Under the pieces are notes generated by a model. The model was given only the letters and a program-made list of their open reading frames with translations, was not told where the DNA came from and did no database searches. 64,000 nt of DNA from Cymbidium sinense (Eukaryota > Streptophyta > Magnoliopsida > Asparagales > Orchidaceae). Of the stretch, positions 1-12,214 are shown piece after piece. Positions within the stretch are counted from its first letter, which is position 1; each line of letters starts with the position of its first letter. The stretch lies in the NCBI GenBank assembly GCA_021442155.1, contig CM038214.1, positions 27,900,450 through 27,964,449 on the forward strand. The letters run 5' to 3'. The translations under genes were made by a program, and so were the position numbers.

Positions 1-665
1 TTTTTTTTAGGTTTAGTTTTAGGTTTTATTTTAGGTTTATGTTTAGGCTTTATTTTTTAGTTTACATCTAGGTTTAGGTTTATGTTTAGGTTTTATCTAT
101 TTTAGTTTAGTTTATTTTAGTTTAGGTTTAGGTTTATTTTATTTCTATTTATGGTTTAGCTTTTTTTTTTTTAGTTTAGGTTTAGGTTTTATTTTATTTA
201 TTTTTTAGGTTTATTTTTTTAGGTTCATTTTCATTAAGTTTTTATTTTATTTTTTATGTTTATGTTTATTTTTATTTTAGGTTTTGTTTTTATTTTATTT
301 AAGTTTTTTTAGTTTTAGTTTAGTTTAGATTTTTATTTATTTTATTTAAGTTTAGTTTTTATTTTTTATTTTATTTTCTTTTCTTAGGTTTAGGTTTAAG
401 TTTAGGATTAGTTTTATGTCTTAGTTTATGTTTTTATTTTATTTTATTTTTTATTTTATTCTGGTTTAGGTTTCATTTATTTATTTTATTTTTTTGGTTT
501 AGGTTTTTAGCTTTTTAGAGTTTAGGATTTAGGGCTAGTTTAGGGTTTAGGTTTTAGGGTTTATGATATTAGGGTTTAGGGTTTAGGGTTTATGATTCAG
601 GTTTAGGGTTTAGGTTTTAGTTTAGGGTTTAGTGTTTTTGGTTTTTTTATTTTTTTATTTTTTTT
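1..665 (+). repeat. Degenerate telomere-like satellite, left edge
   Basis: T-rich derivatives of the plant telomere repeat (TTTAGG, TTTTATTTTAGG, TTTAGTTTA) dominate up to about 520, then purer TTTAGGG units appear up to the T-run that precedes GRP copy 1. The G-rich strand is +. No open frame of note. The two-part texture, T-rich then G-rich, recurs throughout the array and suggests a satellite evolved from telomeric sequence, not a functional telomere. Confidence 0.9.
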
Positions 666-1145
666 AATAGAGAACAAATTCAGATTTAACATTTCTTCTT
701 TTTATTTCATCAATCAAGCAACACACCAAGTTTTCTAAGACATAAGTGATGACATATATAAAATATGAGCACACATTGAGCAAATCAAAAACCTACATAA
801 TTAGAATCGTCTCTACTGTAAAGACACTATTCTATGAGCAGTAGATCAGATCGGTTGTTCCTTAATTTGTTCTGTTCCAATAAGAACTACCATGACCTCT
901 CGAATAGCAGGATCCACCATCATATCCCCGATCTCTCCCTCTGCCACCACCATGGCTATAACCTCCGTCCCTCCTCCCACCTCAATAACCACCACTGCTC
1001 TGACCACCACCTCCATATCCACTAACACATCTAGATGCCCCCACCACCACTGCAATAACCGCTGCCTCTGCCTTCGCCTCCACCGTTAGATCTAGACTGA
1101 GCCTGGTTGATGGTGATGTTCCTACTATCAAGGTTTTGCCCATTC
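666..1145 (-). pseudogene. GRP cDNA fragment, copy 1
   Basis: Read on the minus strand this is the 3' part of a plant glycine-rich RNA-binding protein mRNA. It opens with NGQNLD, continues through an NITINQAQSRS motif that matches the end of the RRM domain, then a Gly-rich tail, and is followed by 3' UTR. It has an in-frame stop early in the Gly-rich part and shifted frames after it. The 3' end meets a T-rich stretch on + (a former poly(A) tail); the 5' end joins TTAGGG directly after CCCATTC. The His- and Thr-rich open frames on + are shadows of the Gly codons. Eight copies with the same ends exist in the window. Confidence 0.85.
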
Positions 1146-4100
1146 TTAGGGTTTAGGTTTAGGTTTAGTTTTTGGTTTATTGGGTTTTAGGGTTTAAGTT
1201 TTATTTTTAATTTATTTAGTTACTTTAAGTTTAGGTTTAGGGTTTGGGGTTTAGGGTTTAGGATTTAGGGTTAAGGTTTAGGGTTTAGGGTATAGGATTG
1301 TAGGTTTATGGTTTAGGGTTTAGGATATAGGGTTTAAAGTTTTTCGTATTTAAATTAAGTGAACTAGTAAGTTTAAGTTTATTTAGTATATTAAGTTTTT
1401 TTTTATTTTAGTTTACTTTCTTTTTTTTATTTAACTTTATTTTTTATTTTTATTTAGTTTAGTTTATTTATTTTAGTTTAGGTTTTTTTAGTTTAGAATA
1501 ATTTTTAAGTTTAGGTTTATTTTTTAGTTGAGCTTTATTTTTATTTTATTTTTTAAGTTTAGGTTTTATTTTTTATTTTTAAGTTTAGGTTTAGGTTTTT
1601 GTTTTATTTTTTTAGGTTTAGGTTTTAGAATTTTATTTTAGTTTTATTTTTAGGTCTTAATTTTTATTTTAAATTTAGATTATTTTAGGTTTAGGTTTAT
1701 TAAATTTTGTTTATTTTATTTTTATTTTAGGTTTAGTTTTTTTTAGTTTAGAGTTTTGGTTTTATTTTTCTTAATTTTTATGTTTAATTTTTTGGGTTTA
1801 GGTTTTTATTTAGTTTTTATTTTATTTTATTTTTATTTTATGTTTAGTTTTTATTTTATTTAGGTTTCTTAATCTTAGGTTTATTTTATTTTTTTTAATT
1901 TAGTTAAGGTTTTTATTTATTTTGTATTAGTTTATTTTACAATTTTTATTTTATTTTATTTTTTTTTTTTGAGTTTAGGTTTAGTTTATATTTTATTTTA
2001 TTTTATTATTTTATTTAGAAGCTTTCTTAATTATTTTATTTTTAGTATTTTAGTTTATGTTTTAGGATTTTTTAGTTTAGGGTTTAGGAGTTTTAGGTTT
2101 AGGGTTTAGGGTTTAGCATTTAGGGTGGGCTTTTTGGGTTTAACTTTTAGTGTTTGCTTTATGGTTTAGGATTGGGTTTGTGGTTTAGATTTGTGGATTT
2201 TGGTTTTAGGGTTTAGGGTTTATTTTTAAATTAAGTGAACCCAGAGGTCTAGATTTATTTAGTTTATTATTTAATTATTTTAGTTTATTATTTTAGTTTC
2301 TTTACTTAGTTTATGTTTTAGGTTTGGGGTTTAGAGGTTTAATGTTAGATTTGGGTAGGGTTTAGGTTTATGCTGGCCTAGGGTTTAGGGTTTAGGGTTT
2401 AGGGTTAGGTTTAGGGTTTGTGGTTATGGTTTACTTAGTTTAGGGTCAGTAGGTTTAGGGTTTAGGGTTTAGTTAGGATTTAGGTTTACATTTTTTTTTA
2501 AATTAAGTAAAACCAATAAGTTTAGGTTTAGTATATTTAGTATATTTTACTATTTTAGTTTATTTTATTTTTATTTTCTTAGTTTATTTTAATTTTATTT
2601 TGGTTTATTTTATTTTTATTTATTTAGTTTATTTATTTTAGTTTATTTATTTTATAGGTTTTATTTTAGTTTATGTTTTAGGGTTAGGTTTATTTTTTGA
2701 TGAGTTTTATTTTTATTTTATTTTTTAGGTTTAGTTTTTATTTTTTATTCTTATGTTTAGGTTTAGGTTTTTTTTTTTTTTAGGTTTTAGGTTTTTCATT
2801 TTAGGTTTATTTTTAGGTTTTATTTTTTTTAGTTTAGGTTTAGGTTTATTTTTAGTTTATTTTATTTTATTTTAGTTTAGGTTTAGATTTATTTTATTTT
2901 TATTTAAGGTTTAGGTTTTTTGTTTATCTAGGGTTTAGGTTTTATTTTTAATATATTTTAGGTTTTATTTTTTTTGGTTTATTTTTTAGGTTTATTTTTT
3001 TTAGTTTTATTTTATTATTTTAAGTTTATTTTATTTTATTTTAGGTTTAGTTTTTATTCTATTTAGGTTTCTGATTTTTTAGTTTATTTTAGTTTTTTTT
3101 AATTTTATTTTAGCTTAGTTTTTATATTTTATTTTATTTTCTTATTACGTTTAGGTTTAAATTTTGGTTTGAATTTATGTTTTAGTTTATATTATCATTT
3201 TATTTTATTTTATTATTTTATTTTGGTTGAAGTTTTTTGATTTATTTTATTTTTATGTTTTAATTAGTTTAGGTTTAAGTTTTTAGCTTTTTAGGGTTTA
3301 GTGTTTGGGGTGTTTAGGGTTTATGATTTATGGTTGATTATTTTGGGTTTTAAGTTTAGGCTTTAGGTTTTAGGGTTTAAGGTTTTGGGTTTTAGGTTTT
3401 AGGGTTTACGGTTTAGGGTTAGTTTTAGGGTTAGGTTTTTTTTAAATTTTTTAAATTTTTAATTTTTTAAAATTAAGTGAACTTGTAGGCTTATGTTTAT
3501 TTAGTTTATTTTTTATTTATTTTCATTTAATTTATTTTTTATTTAGGTTTATTTTTTTTATTTAATTTAGTTTATTTATTTTAGTTTAGATTTTTTTCTA
3601 ATTTATATTTAGGGTTAGTTTTAGGTTTAGTTTTATTTTTTAGTTTAGTTTTATTTTTATTTCATTTTTTAGGTTTTGGTTTTATTTTTATTTTTAGGTT
3701 TAGGTTTCAGCTTCTATTTTACTTTTTTTGGTTTATGTTTTAGGTTTATTTTTAGGTTTTATTTTTTAGTTTACATTTAGTTTTAAGTTTAGTTTATTTT
3801 AGGTTTAGGTTTAGGTTTTATTTATTTTAATTTAGTTTATTTTAGTTTTGGTTTAGGTTTATTTTATTTCTATTTTCGGTTTAGCTTTTTTTTTTTAGGG
3901 TTTAGGTTTTATTTATTTTTTTTAATTTTTTTTTGGTTTATTTATTAGGTTTAGGTTTTTTATTAAGTTTTTATTTTATTTTATTTTAAGTTTATTTTAT
4001 TTTTATTTTAGGTTTAGTTTTTATTTTATTTAGCATTTTTATTATTTTAGTTTAATTTAGGTTTTTATTTATTTTATTTTATTTTAGTTTTATTTTTTAT

Positions 4101-4483
4101 TTTATTTTATTATCTTTTTAGGTTTAGGTTTAGGTTTATCCTTTAGTTTATGTTTTTATATTATTTTATATTTTTATTTTATTCTTATTTAGGTTTTATT
4201 TATTTATTTATTTTTTGGTTTTATTTAGTTTAGGTTTAGCTTTTTAGCTTTTAAGGTTTAGGGTTTAGGGTTTAGGGTTTAGGGTTTGGGGTTTATGGTT
4301 TAGGATTTAGGGTTTAGGTTTAGGTTTTAGGGTTTACAATTTTAGGGTTTAGGGTTTAGGGTTTAGGGTTTTTAGGGTCTAGGGTTTAGGGTTTAAGATT
4401 TAGGGTTTAGGATTCTGGTTTAGGGTTCAGGTTTTAGTTTTGGGTATAGTATTTTTTATTATTTTTCTTATTTTTATTTTTTT
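1146..4483 (+). repeat. Telomere-like satellite block
   Basis: 3.3 kb of TTTAGG/TTTTATTTTAGG variants with purer TTTAGGG patches near 1.2-1.33, 2.1-2.5, 3.29-3.44 and 4.25-4.44 kb. A short non-telomeric tag, AAATTAAGT followed by AAC or AAA, recurs near 1352, 2228, 2500 and 3470, always after a T-run or TTTAAA. Tag spacing suggests diverged monomers of about 0.9-1.0 kb. Right after the GRP copy comes a conserved AATTTATTTAGTTACTTT stretch that also follows most other copies. Confidence 0.88.
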
Positions 4484-4891
4484 AACCGAGAACAAATTCA
4501 GATTTAACATTTCATCTTTTTGATTTCATCAATCAAGTAACAGACCAAGGTTTCTAAGACATAAGTGATGACATTATTCCATAAGCAGTAGATCAGATCG
4601 ATCGTCCTTCAATTTCTCCAATTCCCATCAAAACCACCCCAACCTCTCGAGTAGTGGGATCCACCATCATATCTCCAGTCTCTCCCACCACCAACACCAT
4701 GGTTGTAACCTCCGTCGCTCCTCCCACCTCCATAACTACCACTGCTCTGACCATAACCTCCATATCCACCAGCACCTCTAAATCCCCCACCACCACTATG
4801 ATAATTGCTGCCTCCACCTTCGCATCCACCGCTAGATCTAGACTGAGCCTGGTTGACGGTGATGTTCCTACCATCAAAGTTCTGCCCATTC
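4484..4891 (-). pseudogene. GRP cDNA fragment, copy 2 (frame open)
   Basis: This is the best preserved of the GRP copies. From 4890 down to the TGA at 4609-4611 the minus strand reads 93 codons without a stop: NGQNFDGRNITVNQAQSRS (end of the RRM), a Gly/Tyr/Ser-rich tail with GGYGGYG and SYGGGRSDGGY, and the ending DGNWRN that is typical of plant class IV GRPs. About 120 bases of 3' UTR follow, then a T-rich run on +. There is no start codon and no RNP1/RNP2, so it cannot make the normal RNA-binding protein. Probably a pseudogene by descent, with an unexpectedly clean frame. Confidence 0.88.
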
Positions 4892-7800
4892 TTAGGGTTT
4901 AGGTTTAGGTTTAAGTTTAGGTTTATTAGGTTTTAGGGTTTAGGTGTACTTTTTAATTTATTTAGTTACTTTAGGTTTAAGTTTAGGGGTTTGGGGTTTA
5001 GGGTTTAGGGTTTAAGGGGTTTAAGATTTAGGGTTTATGATTTTTTTATTTAAATTAAGTAAATTGGTAAGTTTAGGTTTATTTAGTATATTAATTTTTT
5101 TAGTTTACTTTATTTTTTATTTTTATTTAAGTTTATTTTTAATTTTTATTTAGTTTAGTTAATTTATTTTAGGTTTATTTATTTTAGTTTAGGTTTTTAT
5201 TTTAGTATATTTTTTGGGTTTAGATTTATTTTTTAGTTGAGTTTTATTTTTATTTTATTTTTAGGTTTAGGTTTTATTTTTTATTTTAAAGTTTAGGTTT
5301 AGGTTTTTATTTTATTTTTTTAGGTTTAGGTTTTAAGATTTTATTTTAGGTTTACTTTTAGGTTTTAATTTTTAGTTTAGGTTTAGTTTATTTTATGTTT
5401 ATGTTTAGGTTTTATTTATTTTAGTATAGTTTATTATTTTAGTTTATTATATTTTATTTATTTTATTTTTATTTTATGTTTAGGTTTTTTTGGGTTTAGG
5501 TTTTATTTTTATTTATTTTTAGGTTTATTTTGTTAGGTTTAGGTTATTATTTAGTTTTTATTTTGTTTTATTTTATGTTTATTTTATTTTTATTTTATGT
5601 TTAGTTTTTATTTTATTTAGGTTTATTAATCTTAAGTTTATTTTATTTATTTTTGGTTTAGTTTAGGTTTTTATTTATTTTATATTAATTTAATTTTACT
5701 TTTTTATTTTATTTTAATTTTAGGTTTAGATTAAGTTTTAGTTTAGGTTATTTTATTTTATTTATTATTTTATTTAGGTTTAGGTTTTCTATTTTATTTT
5801 TTATTATTTAGTTTAGTTTAGGTTTTAAGATTTTTTAGTTTTGGGTTTAAGGTTTAGATTTAGTTAGGGTAGGGTAGGGTTTAGTGATGTTTAGTGCAGT
5901 GTTTTGTGGTAAGGTTTAGGTTGGTTAGGTTTAGGGTTTAGATTTAGGGTTTAGTGTGTGGTTGGTTTGAGTTTAGTGGTAGGTTTAGTTTTAGGTTTAG
6001 GGTTTAGAGTTTAGGGTTAGGAGTTTTTAGGGTTTAGGATTTAGGGTTTAGTGGTTAGTATTTTTTTAAAAAAAGTAAACCAAAGGTTTAGGTTTATTTA
6101 GTTTATTTTTTTATTTATTTTAGTTTATTTTATTTTTTTTTATTTTTATTTAATGTAGTTTATCTATTTTAGGTTTATTTATTTTAGTTTATTTTTTAGC
6201 TTTAGATTTAGCTTTAGATTTATTTTTTAATTTAGTTTTATTTTAATTTTATTTTTTAGGTTTAGGTTCATGTTTTGGTTTTTATTTTATTTTTTTTAGG
6301 TTTAGGTATTTGGTTTTTAGTTTAGGTTTATTTTTAACCATTATTTTTTAGTTTAGGCTTTGGTTTATTTTTAGTTTATTTTATTTTATTTAATTTAGGG
6401 TTTAGGTTTAGTATATTTTAGGATTAGGTTTGCTTTTATTTATTTTAGTTTAGGTTTAAGTTTATTTTATTTTATTTATTTTAGGTTTAGGGTTTAGGTT
6501 TTATTTTTTTAAAAATTTTTAGGTTTCTTCTTTATTTATTTTTTAGGTTTAGGTTTTTATTTAGTTTTTTTATTTTACTTTAGCTTTATTTTATTTTTAT
6601 TTTATTTAAGTTTTTTATTTTTTAGGTTTATTTTATTTTTTAGTTTAGTTTAGATTTTTATTTATTTTATTTTAGTTTAGTTTTTATTTTTAGGTTTAGG
6701 TTTAGGTTTAGATTTTATTTATTCTATTTTATTTTTTTATTTAATTTAGTTTTAAGTTTTTTTATTGATTTTATTTTTAGATTTTATTTAGTTTAGGTTT
6801 AGGTTTTTAAGTTTTTAGGGTTTAGTGTTTTGGGTTGTAGGTTTTAGGGTTTATGGTTTATGTTTAGGGTTTAGGGTTTAGGGTTTAGTGTTTAGGGTTT
6901 TTTAAAAAAAAATTATGTAAACCGGTAAGTTTAGGTTTACTTAATTAATTTATTTTATTTTTTATTTATTTTAGTTTAATTTATTTTTTTATTATTTAGG
7001 TTTATTTTATTTTATTTAGTTTAATTTATTTATTTTAGGTTTATGTATTTAATTATTTTTTTTTAGGTTTAGGTTTAGTTTTAGTTTATGTTTTATTTTT
7101 TATTTATTTTATTTTATTTTAGGTTTAGTTTTAAGTTTTATTTTATTTTATTTTAGGTTTAGGTATTAGATTTTATTTTAGTTTATCAGGTTTATTTTGA
7201 AGTTTAGGTTTAGGTTTATTTTATTAGTTTATTTTATTTAGGTTTAAGCTTATTTTATTTTGTTTATTCTAGGTTTAGATGTTTATTTAGTTTTGGGGTT
7301 TAGGTTTTATTATTTTTTTAATTTTTAGGTTTTTTTAGGTTTATTTTTTAAGTATATGTTTTATTTAGTTTTTATTTTATTTTACATTAGGTTTATTTAA
7401 TTTTTATTTTATTTAGGTTTTTTATTTTTAGTTTTATTTTATTTTTTAATTTAATTTAGGTTTTTATTTATTTTATTTTATCTTTAGTTTTATTTTAGGT
7501 TTATTTTTTTTAGGTTTTTTTGTTTAGGTTTTTATTTTATTTTATTTTATTTATTTAATTTAGGTTTATGTTTTTTATTGATTTTATTTTTTAGGTTTTA
7601 TTTAGTTTAGGTTTAGGTTTTTTTTTTTAGGGTTTAGGGTTTGGGGTTTAGGATTTAGGGTTTAGGGTTTTGGGTTGTAGGTTTTAGGGTTTAGGATTTA
7701 GGTTTAGGGTTTGGTGTTTAGGGTTTTAGGGTTTAGGGTTAAGGGTTGCCGGTTTAGGGTTTAGGGTTATTTTTAATGTTAGAGTTTAAAAAAAAAAGAT

Positions 7801-8615
7801 AATTGGTAGGTTTAGATTTATTTAGTTTATTTTTTATTTAATTTGGTTTATTTTATTTTTTATTTAAATTTATGTTTATTTTTATTTTTATTTTGTTTAG
7901 TTGATTAATTTTATATTTTATATTTTAGTTTATTTTTTAGGTTTAGGTTTATTTTTTAGTTTAGTTTTATTTTTATTTTGTATTTTAGGTTTAGGTTTAA
8001 GTTTTAAGTTTTTATTTTAGGGTAATTTTTAGGTTTTATTTTTTAGTTTAGGTTTAGGTTTATTTTTAGTTTATTTTATTTTATTTAGTTTAGGTTTATG
8101 TTTAGGTTTAGGTTTTATTTATTTTAGTTTATTTATTTTTTAGGTTTAGTTTATTTTATTTTTTATTTTAGGTTTAGGTATTTATTTTTAGTTTAAGGTT
8201 TAGGTTTTATTTTTTAATTTATTTTTTTAAGTTTTATTTTTGGTTTATTTTTAGGTTTAGGTTTTTTTTTTGTTTTTATTTTATTTTATTTTAGGTTTAT
8301 TTTAATTCTAATTTAGGTTTAGTTTTTATTTATTTTATTTTTGTTTTGTTTTTTATTTTTATTTTATTTTCTTTTAGGTTTTTAAGTTTAAGTTTTATTT
8401 ATGTTTTTATGTTACTTTGGTTTAGGTTTATTTATTTATTTTTTTAGGTTTTATTTAGCTTAGGTTTAGGTTTTTAGCTTTTTTGGTCAGGATTTAGGGT
8501 TTAGGGTTTAGGGTTTTAGGGTTTATTTAGTTTAGGGTTTAGGTTGGGGTTTAGAATTTAGGTTTAGGGTTCAAGTTTTAGTTTAGGGTTTAGGGTTTTT
8601 GATTTTTTATATTTT
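4892..8615 (+). repeat. Telomere-like satellite block
   Basis: 3.7 kb of the same satellite. G-rich TTTAGGG patches near 4.9-5.04, 5.85-6.06, 6.8-6.9, 7.6-7.77 and 8.48-8.6 kb alternate with T-rich TTTTATTTTAGG stretches. Tag sequences occur near 5052 and, more diverged, near 6068, 6908 and 7787, giving steps of about 840-1015 bases. The conserved AATTTATTTAGTTACTTT follows the GRP copy at about 4955. Confidence 0.88.
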
Positions 8616-9037
8616 AACAGAGAATAAATTCAGATTCAATATTTCTTCTTTTCAATTTCATCAACCAAGTAACACACCAAGTTTTCTAATACACAAATGG
8701 CGACATAGATAAAAAATAAGAGCATGAGCAAATAAAAAATACTAGATAACTAGAATCATCCCTACTATAAAGACACAGTTCCATATGTAGATCGGATCGA
8801 TCGTTCTTTTCTCCAATTTGAACCACCCCACTGGTAGGGATCCTCCATCAAATCCAATCTCTCCCTCCGCCACCACGTTGTAACCTCTGCCACCTCCCAC
8901 CCTCAATAACCACCACTACTCACCATCACCTCCATATCCACCAACACCTCCATCCCCACCACCACTAATAGCCGCTGCCTTTGCCTCCACCACTGATCTA
9001 GATCTTGTGATGTTCGCCATCAAGGTTCCACCCATTC
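8616..9037 (-). pseudogene. GRP cDNA fragment, copy 3
   Basis: Same fragment with the same ends: T-rich stretch then AACAGAGAA on the left, CCCATTC joined to TTAGGG on the right. More diverged than copy 2. Several short deletions around 8825-8860 and 8985-9015 remove parts of the Gly-rich tail and of the NITVNQ region, so the frame is broken. Confidence 0.8.
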
Positions 9038-9570
9038 TTAGGGTTTAGGTTTAGCTTTATTAGATTTTATGGTTTAGGTTTATTTTTTAATTTATTTAGT
9101 TACTTTAAGTTTAGAGTTTAGGGTTTTAGGGTTTATGCTTTTAGGGTTTAGGGTTTAGGGTTTAGGGTTAGGGTTTTGGGTTTAGGGTTTACAATTTATA
9201 GGTTTTGGGGTTGGGTTTAGGGTTTAGGGTTTAGGGTTTAGGGTTTATGCTTTTAGGGCTTATGGTTTAGGGTTAGGGTTTAGGGTTTAGGGTTTAAGGT
9301 TTTTTTGGGTGAAGGGTTTAGGGTTTAGGATTTAGAGTTTAAAGTTTTTTTTTAAAATTCAGTAAAGCAGTAGGTTTAGGTTTATTTAATATATTTATTT
9401 TATTTTTTATTTATTTAAGGTTTACGGTTTAGGGTTTAGGTTTTAGGGTTTATGGTTTAGGGTTTAGCGTTTAGGGTTTACGGTTTTTGCAATTTAGGGT
9501 TTATGGTTTAGGGTTTAGGTTTTAGGTTTAGGGTTCAGGTTTTAGTTTAGGGTTTAAGGTTTTGGGTTTT
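9038..9570 (+). repeat. Telomere-like satellite block
   Basis: About 530 bases, one monomer in length, including some of the purest TTTAGGG runs in the window (9.12-9.29 kb). A diverged tag lies near 9355 after a T-run. GRP copies 3 and 4 therefore sit in adjacent monomers. Confidence 0.88.
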
Positions 9571-9995
9571 AACATAGAACAAATTTAGATTCAACATTTT
9601 CTTTTGATTTCATCAACCAAGTAACACACTAAGTTTTCTAAGAAACAAGCGACAACATAGATAAAAAATGAGCACGCATAGAGCAAATCAAAAAAATTAG
9701 ATAACTAGAACCGTCTCTGCTGTAAAGACATTGTTTCATAAGCAGCTGATCAGATCGACTATTCTTCAGTTTCTCCAATTCCCATCAAAACACCCAGGCC
9801 TCTCGAGTAGCGGGATATCCTCGATCTCTCCCTCTGCCACCACCACTGTAACCTCCATCGCTCCTCTTGCCTCCATAACCATCGCTGCTCCAACCACCAC
9901 TGCAATAACTACCGCCTTCACCTTCACCTCCACCGTCAAATTTAAACTAAGCCTGGTTGACGGTGATGTTCATGCCATCAAGGTTTTGCCCATTC
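9571..9995 (-). pseudogene. GRP cDNA fragment, copy 4
   Basis: Same minus-strand GRP 3' fragment, with the RRM-end motif NGQNLDGMNITVNQA and then a stop where other copies read Gln. The right end again is CCCATTC joined to TTAGGG, but only about 12 bases of telomeric sequence follow before the LINE 3' end, so the LINE landed just beyond this copy. Confidence 0.82.
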
Positions 9996-10015
9996 TTAGG
10001 GTTTAGGTTTTTTTT

Positions 10016-12214
10016 AGGGAAAGTTAGAATTTTATTACCATAAAAATAAAGGATTCAATGTCCTTAAAAGGGGTAAAGCTCAAATTTCTATTACTCACAG
10101 AGCTACAGGAAACTTAAAGAGCTAAACCCCCATCTAACTACAATGGAAAAAAGAAAATAAAAGAGTAAGCAATAACATAAAAACAAATGAGAGAAGGCAC
10201 AAAAAGGACTAATAAAACCTAAGAAAAAAGTAAAGGACTAGTCGAATGACTCATGATCCTTTTGAGAAGGCAAGATAAGCAAGATCCACATCAACAAAAC
10301 TTGAGTTGGCTGAGTAAAGATCATTCCATCTATGAAGTTCCAAATTGCAAAAGAAATCTGTAAAAGACTACAAAAGCAATAGTCATAGCTCAAGGGAAAA
10401 TGATAAAGTAAACAATTTAGAAAGAGCTGAGAAAGAGAAGGCTCAGGCTCAGGCTCAGTTAAGATCATCTCAAGGGGCAACAATACATATGAGCATCCAA
10501 ACTTCATGAGATGGGTTACAATCATATGCCTGCTACCAACCAGAGATAAGATATTGGGAAACGTCAAGGCCACCATAGCCAGCATACCTAATATAAGCAA
10601 CCATCGAAAGCAAAATAGTCCATATTGATCCAGTTCCTGCACCAAAAAATAGAGAAAAATAGCCCTAGACTAGCAAGCAACAACCCAAACCAAAACCCAC
10701 AAAACACATAAAAGCATCCTGTTATAGAGAAGTGGTGAGAACAACCCACAACTATTTCTAGAGCACTAACAATCCAAATCCAAGGGCAAAACCTCCACCC
10801 AAATAGCAAAATAGTAGAAGATAAGCATCACCAGAGAGAGGAAAGCCATAACATAGAGAGACCAAGAAGGCATCCATAAATTACCATCAAAAACACCACC
10901 AAGGTAGCCAAAAGGAAAGCAAATCCACCATCACCAACCAAGAGGCTAATATCAAAAAATAAGGAGAGCCAACTAAACGGAAGGGAGTCAATACCAATAG
11001 CCAACATTAAGCCCAAAAAACCAAGCCATGACACAAGCATCCAAGGCAAGAAAGCAGCCACAAAAAATGCCTCAAACAGCCAACCCCCAATAACAAGTCC
11101 TAAAATAGGAAAAAAACCACAATAGATCATATCCTCCACCAAAAAAATAGCCAATAAAACCACTGCACCAGAACTAATGGGGATGAGGGAGAAGTAATGA
11201 AGGAAAACCGACACCCAAACTAGGAAGCAAAAATAAAGGAAAAATAGTCACCAAGAAAGGATAACCAACCTGTGAGAAAACCCAACCAAAGAACCCAACC
11301 AAAAGCACCTAAACTAACCATCAAACACACCAACACATCCACCCTTAACCAACCCAAATAGCCAAATAGCCAACCAACCCAAACCAACAAAACAAACCAG
11401 ATCTGAGCCCAAAAGAGGAAAAGAATAACAATAGACAAAGCCACAACCCACCTAGAGATCTCCAAAATAACCAAGAAACAAAAATGGTAGTCACCCAGCC
11501 AAATTAGAAAAGGCCAAGAAGGACCACCCAACCACAAGTAGCAAAACTATAAGGAAAGGAACAAGGCCAGAGGCAAACAAAACCCCTTCAAAATCCAAAA
11601 GAGCAGACATTCACTACAAAGGAGAAAATGGGAAGGACAACAACCACATAATAGCTAACTCCAATTCACAAGGCAGATGGAACCAACCACCAAAAACCTC
11701 CAAGCCAAACCAGGAAAGGAGAACAATAACCACCAAAAAAACTAAAACTAAGCCAAGCTAGAAGAGGCCAACACATCCATGAAAAAATAACCACCTAAAA
11801 TAGCCAGATAGATGAAAGAAATAAATAACATCAACTAGCAGAACCAAACATAGCATCCAAAAATCCAACTCAAAAAAGGCCACAACCAGCCAAAACTAGA
11901 GGCAAACCCAACATTCATTGGTAAAAGGGGTGGGCCAAAATTTGGCACAACCACAACCCAACAGGAGACACAAAGCATGAGCTACAAAAAGAAAACCACT
12001 AGGCTCAAAGGATAGGGAAACCAATTAAAATAACACCACTATGACCCAAAAAAAGGTCAAGTAAGTACAGAATGGGGTAAAGAGGAAGGGGGTTTAAGTA
12101 TAGAAATAAATTGAGCAAAAACCACTTCCTAGTGAGGGGAGCACAAAAAAATACAACAAAAAAAATAGACTGAATAAAACCACCATAGTAAAAGATCAAC
12201 AAAAGAGCAGAAGG
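10016..12214 (-). mobile_element. LINE 1: G/T-rich 3' region with terminal A-run
   Basis: Lies downstream of the LINE RNase H frame on the minus strand. It is 2.2 kb, strongly G/T-rich on the minus strand (A/C-rich on +), with no LINE domain. The minus-strand Trp- and Leu-rich frames between 10238 and 12202 look like membrane proteins only because of the GGT/TGG/TTT-rich composition; I do not call them genes. The distal end is an 8-base T-run on + (10008-10015) next to TTTAGG, read as the residual poly(A) tail. The end may instead be TTTAGGG telomeric sequence followed directly by AAAGTTAG; the two readings differ by a few bases. Confidence 0.65.

Noticed and set aside
1..665. A true chromosome end at the window start.
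   Set aside because: The repeat is highly degenerate and the G-rich strand runs into the window, not out of its left edge, so this is not the terminus of a left-hand telomere.
834..1089. His- and Thr-rich frames on + in the GRP copies (also 4654-4902, 9731-10006, 58852-59142), and Val/Gly-rich minus-strand frames.
   Set aside because: They are out-of-frame readings of the Gly-rich codons; the minus-strand frame giving NGQ...NWRN is the one that matches a known family.
10238..12202. Several Trp/Leu/Phe-rich minus-strand frames resembling membrane proteins.
   Set aside because: They overlap in different frames, have no recognisable family, and follow from the G/T-rich composition of the LINE 3' region. 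The same holds for 61637-62068.
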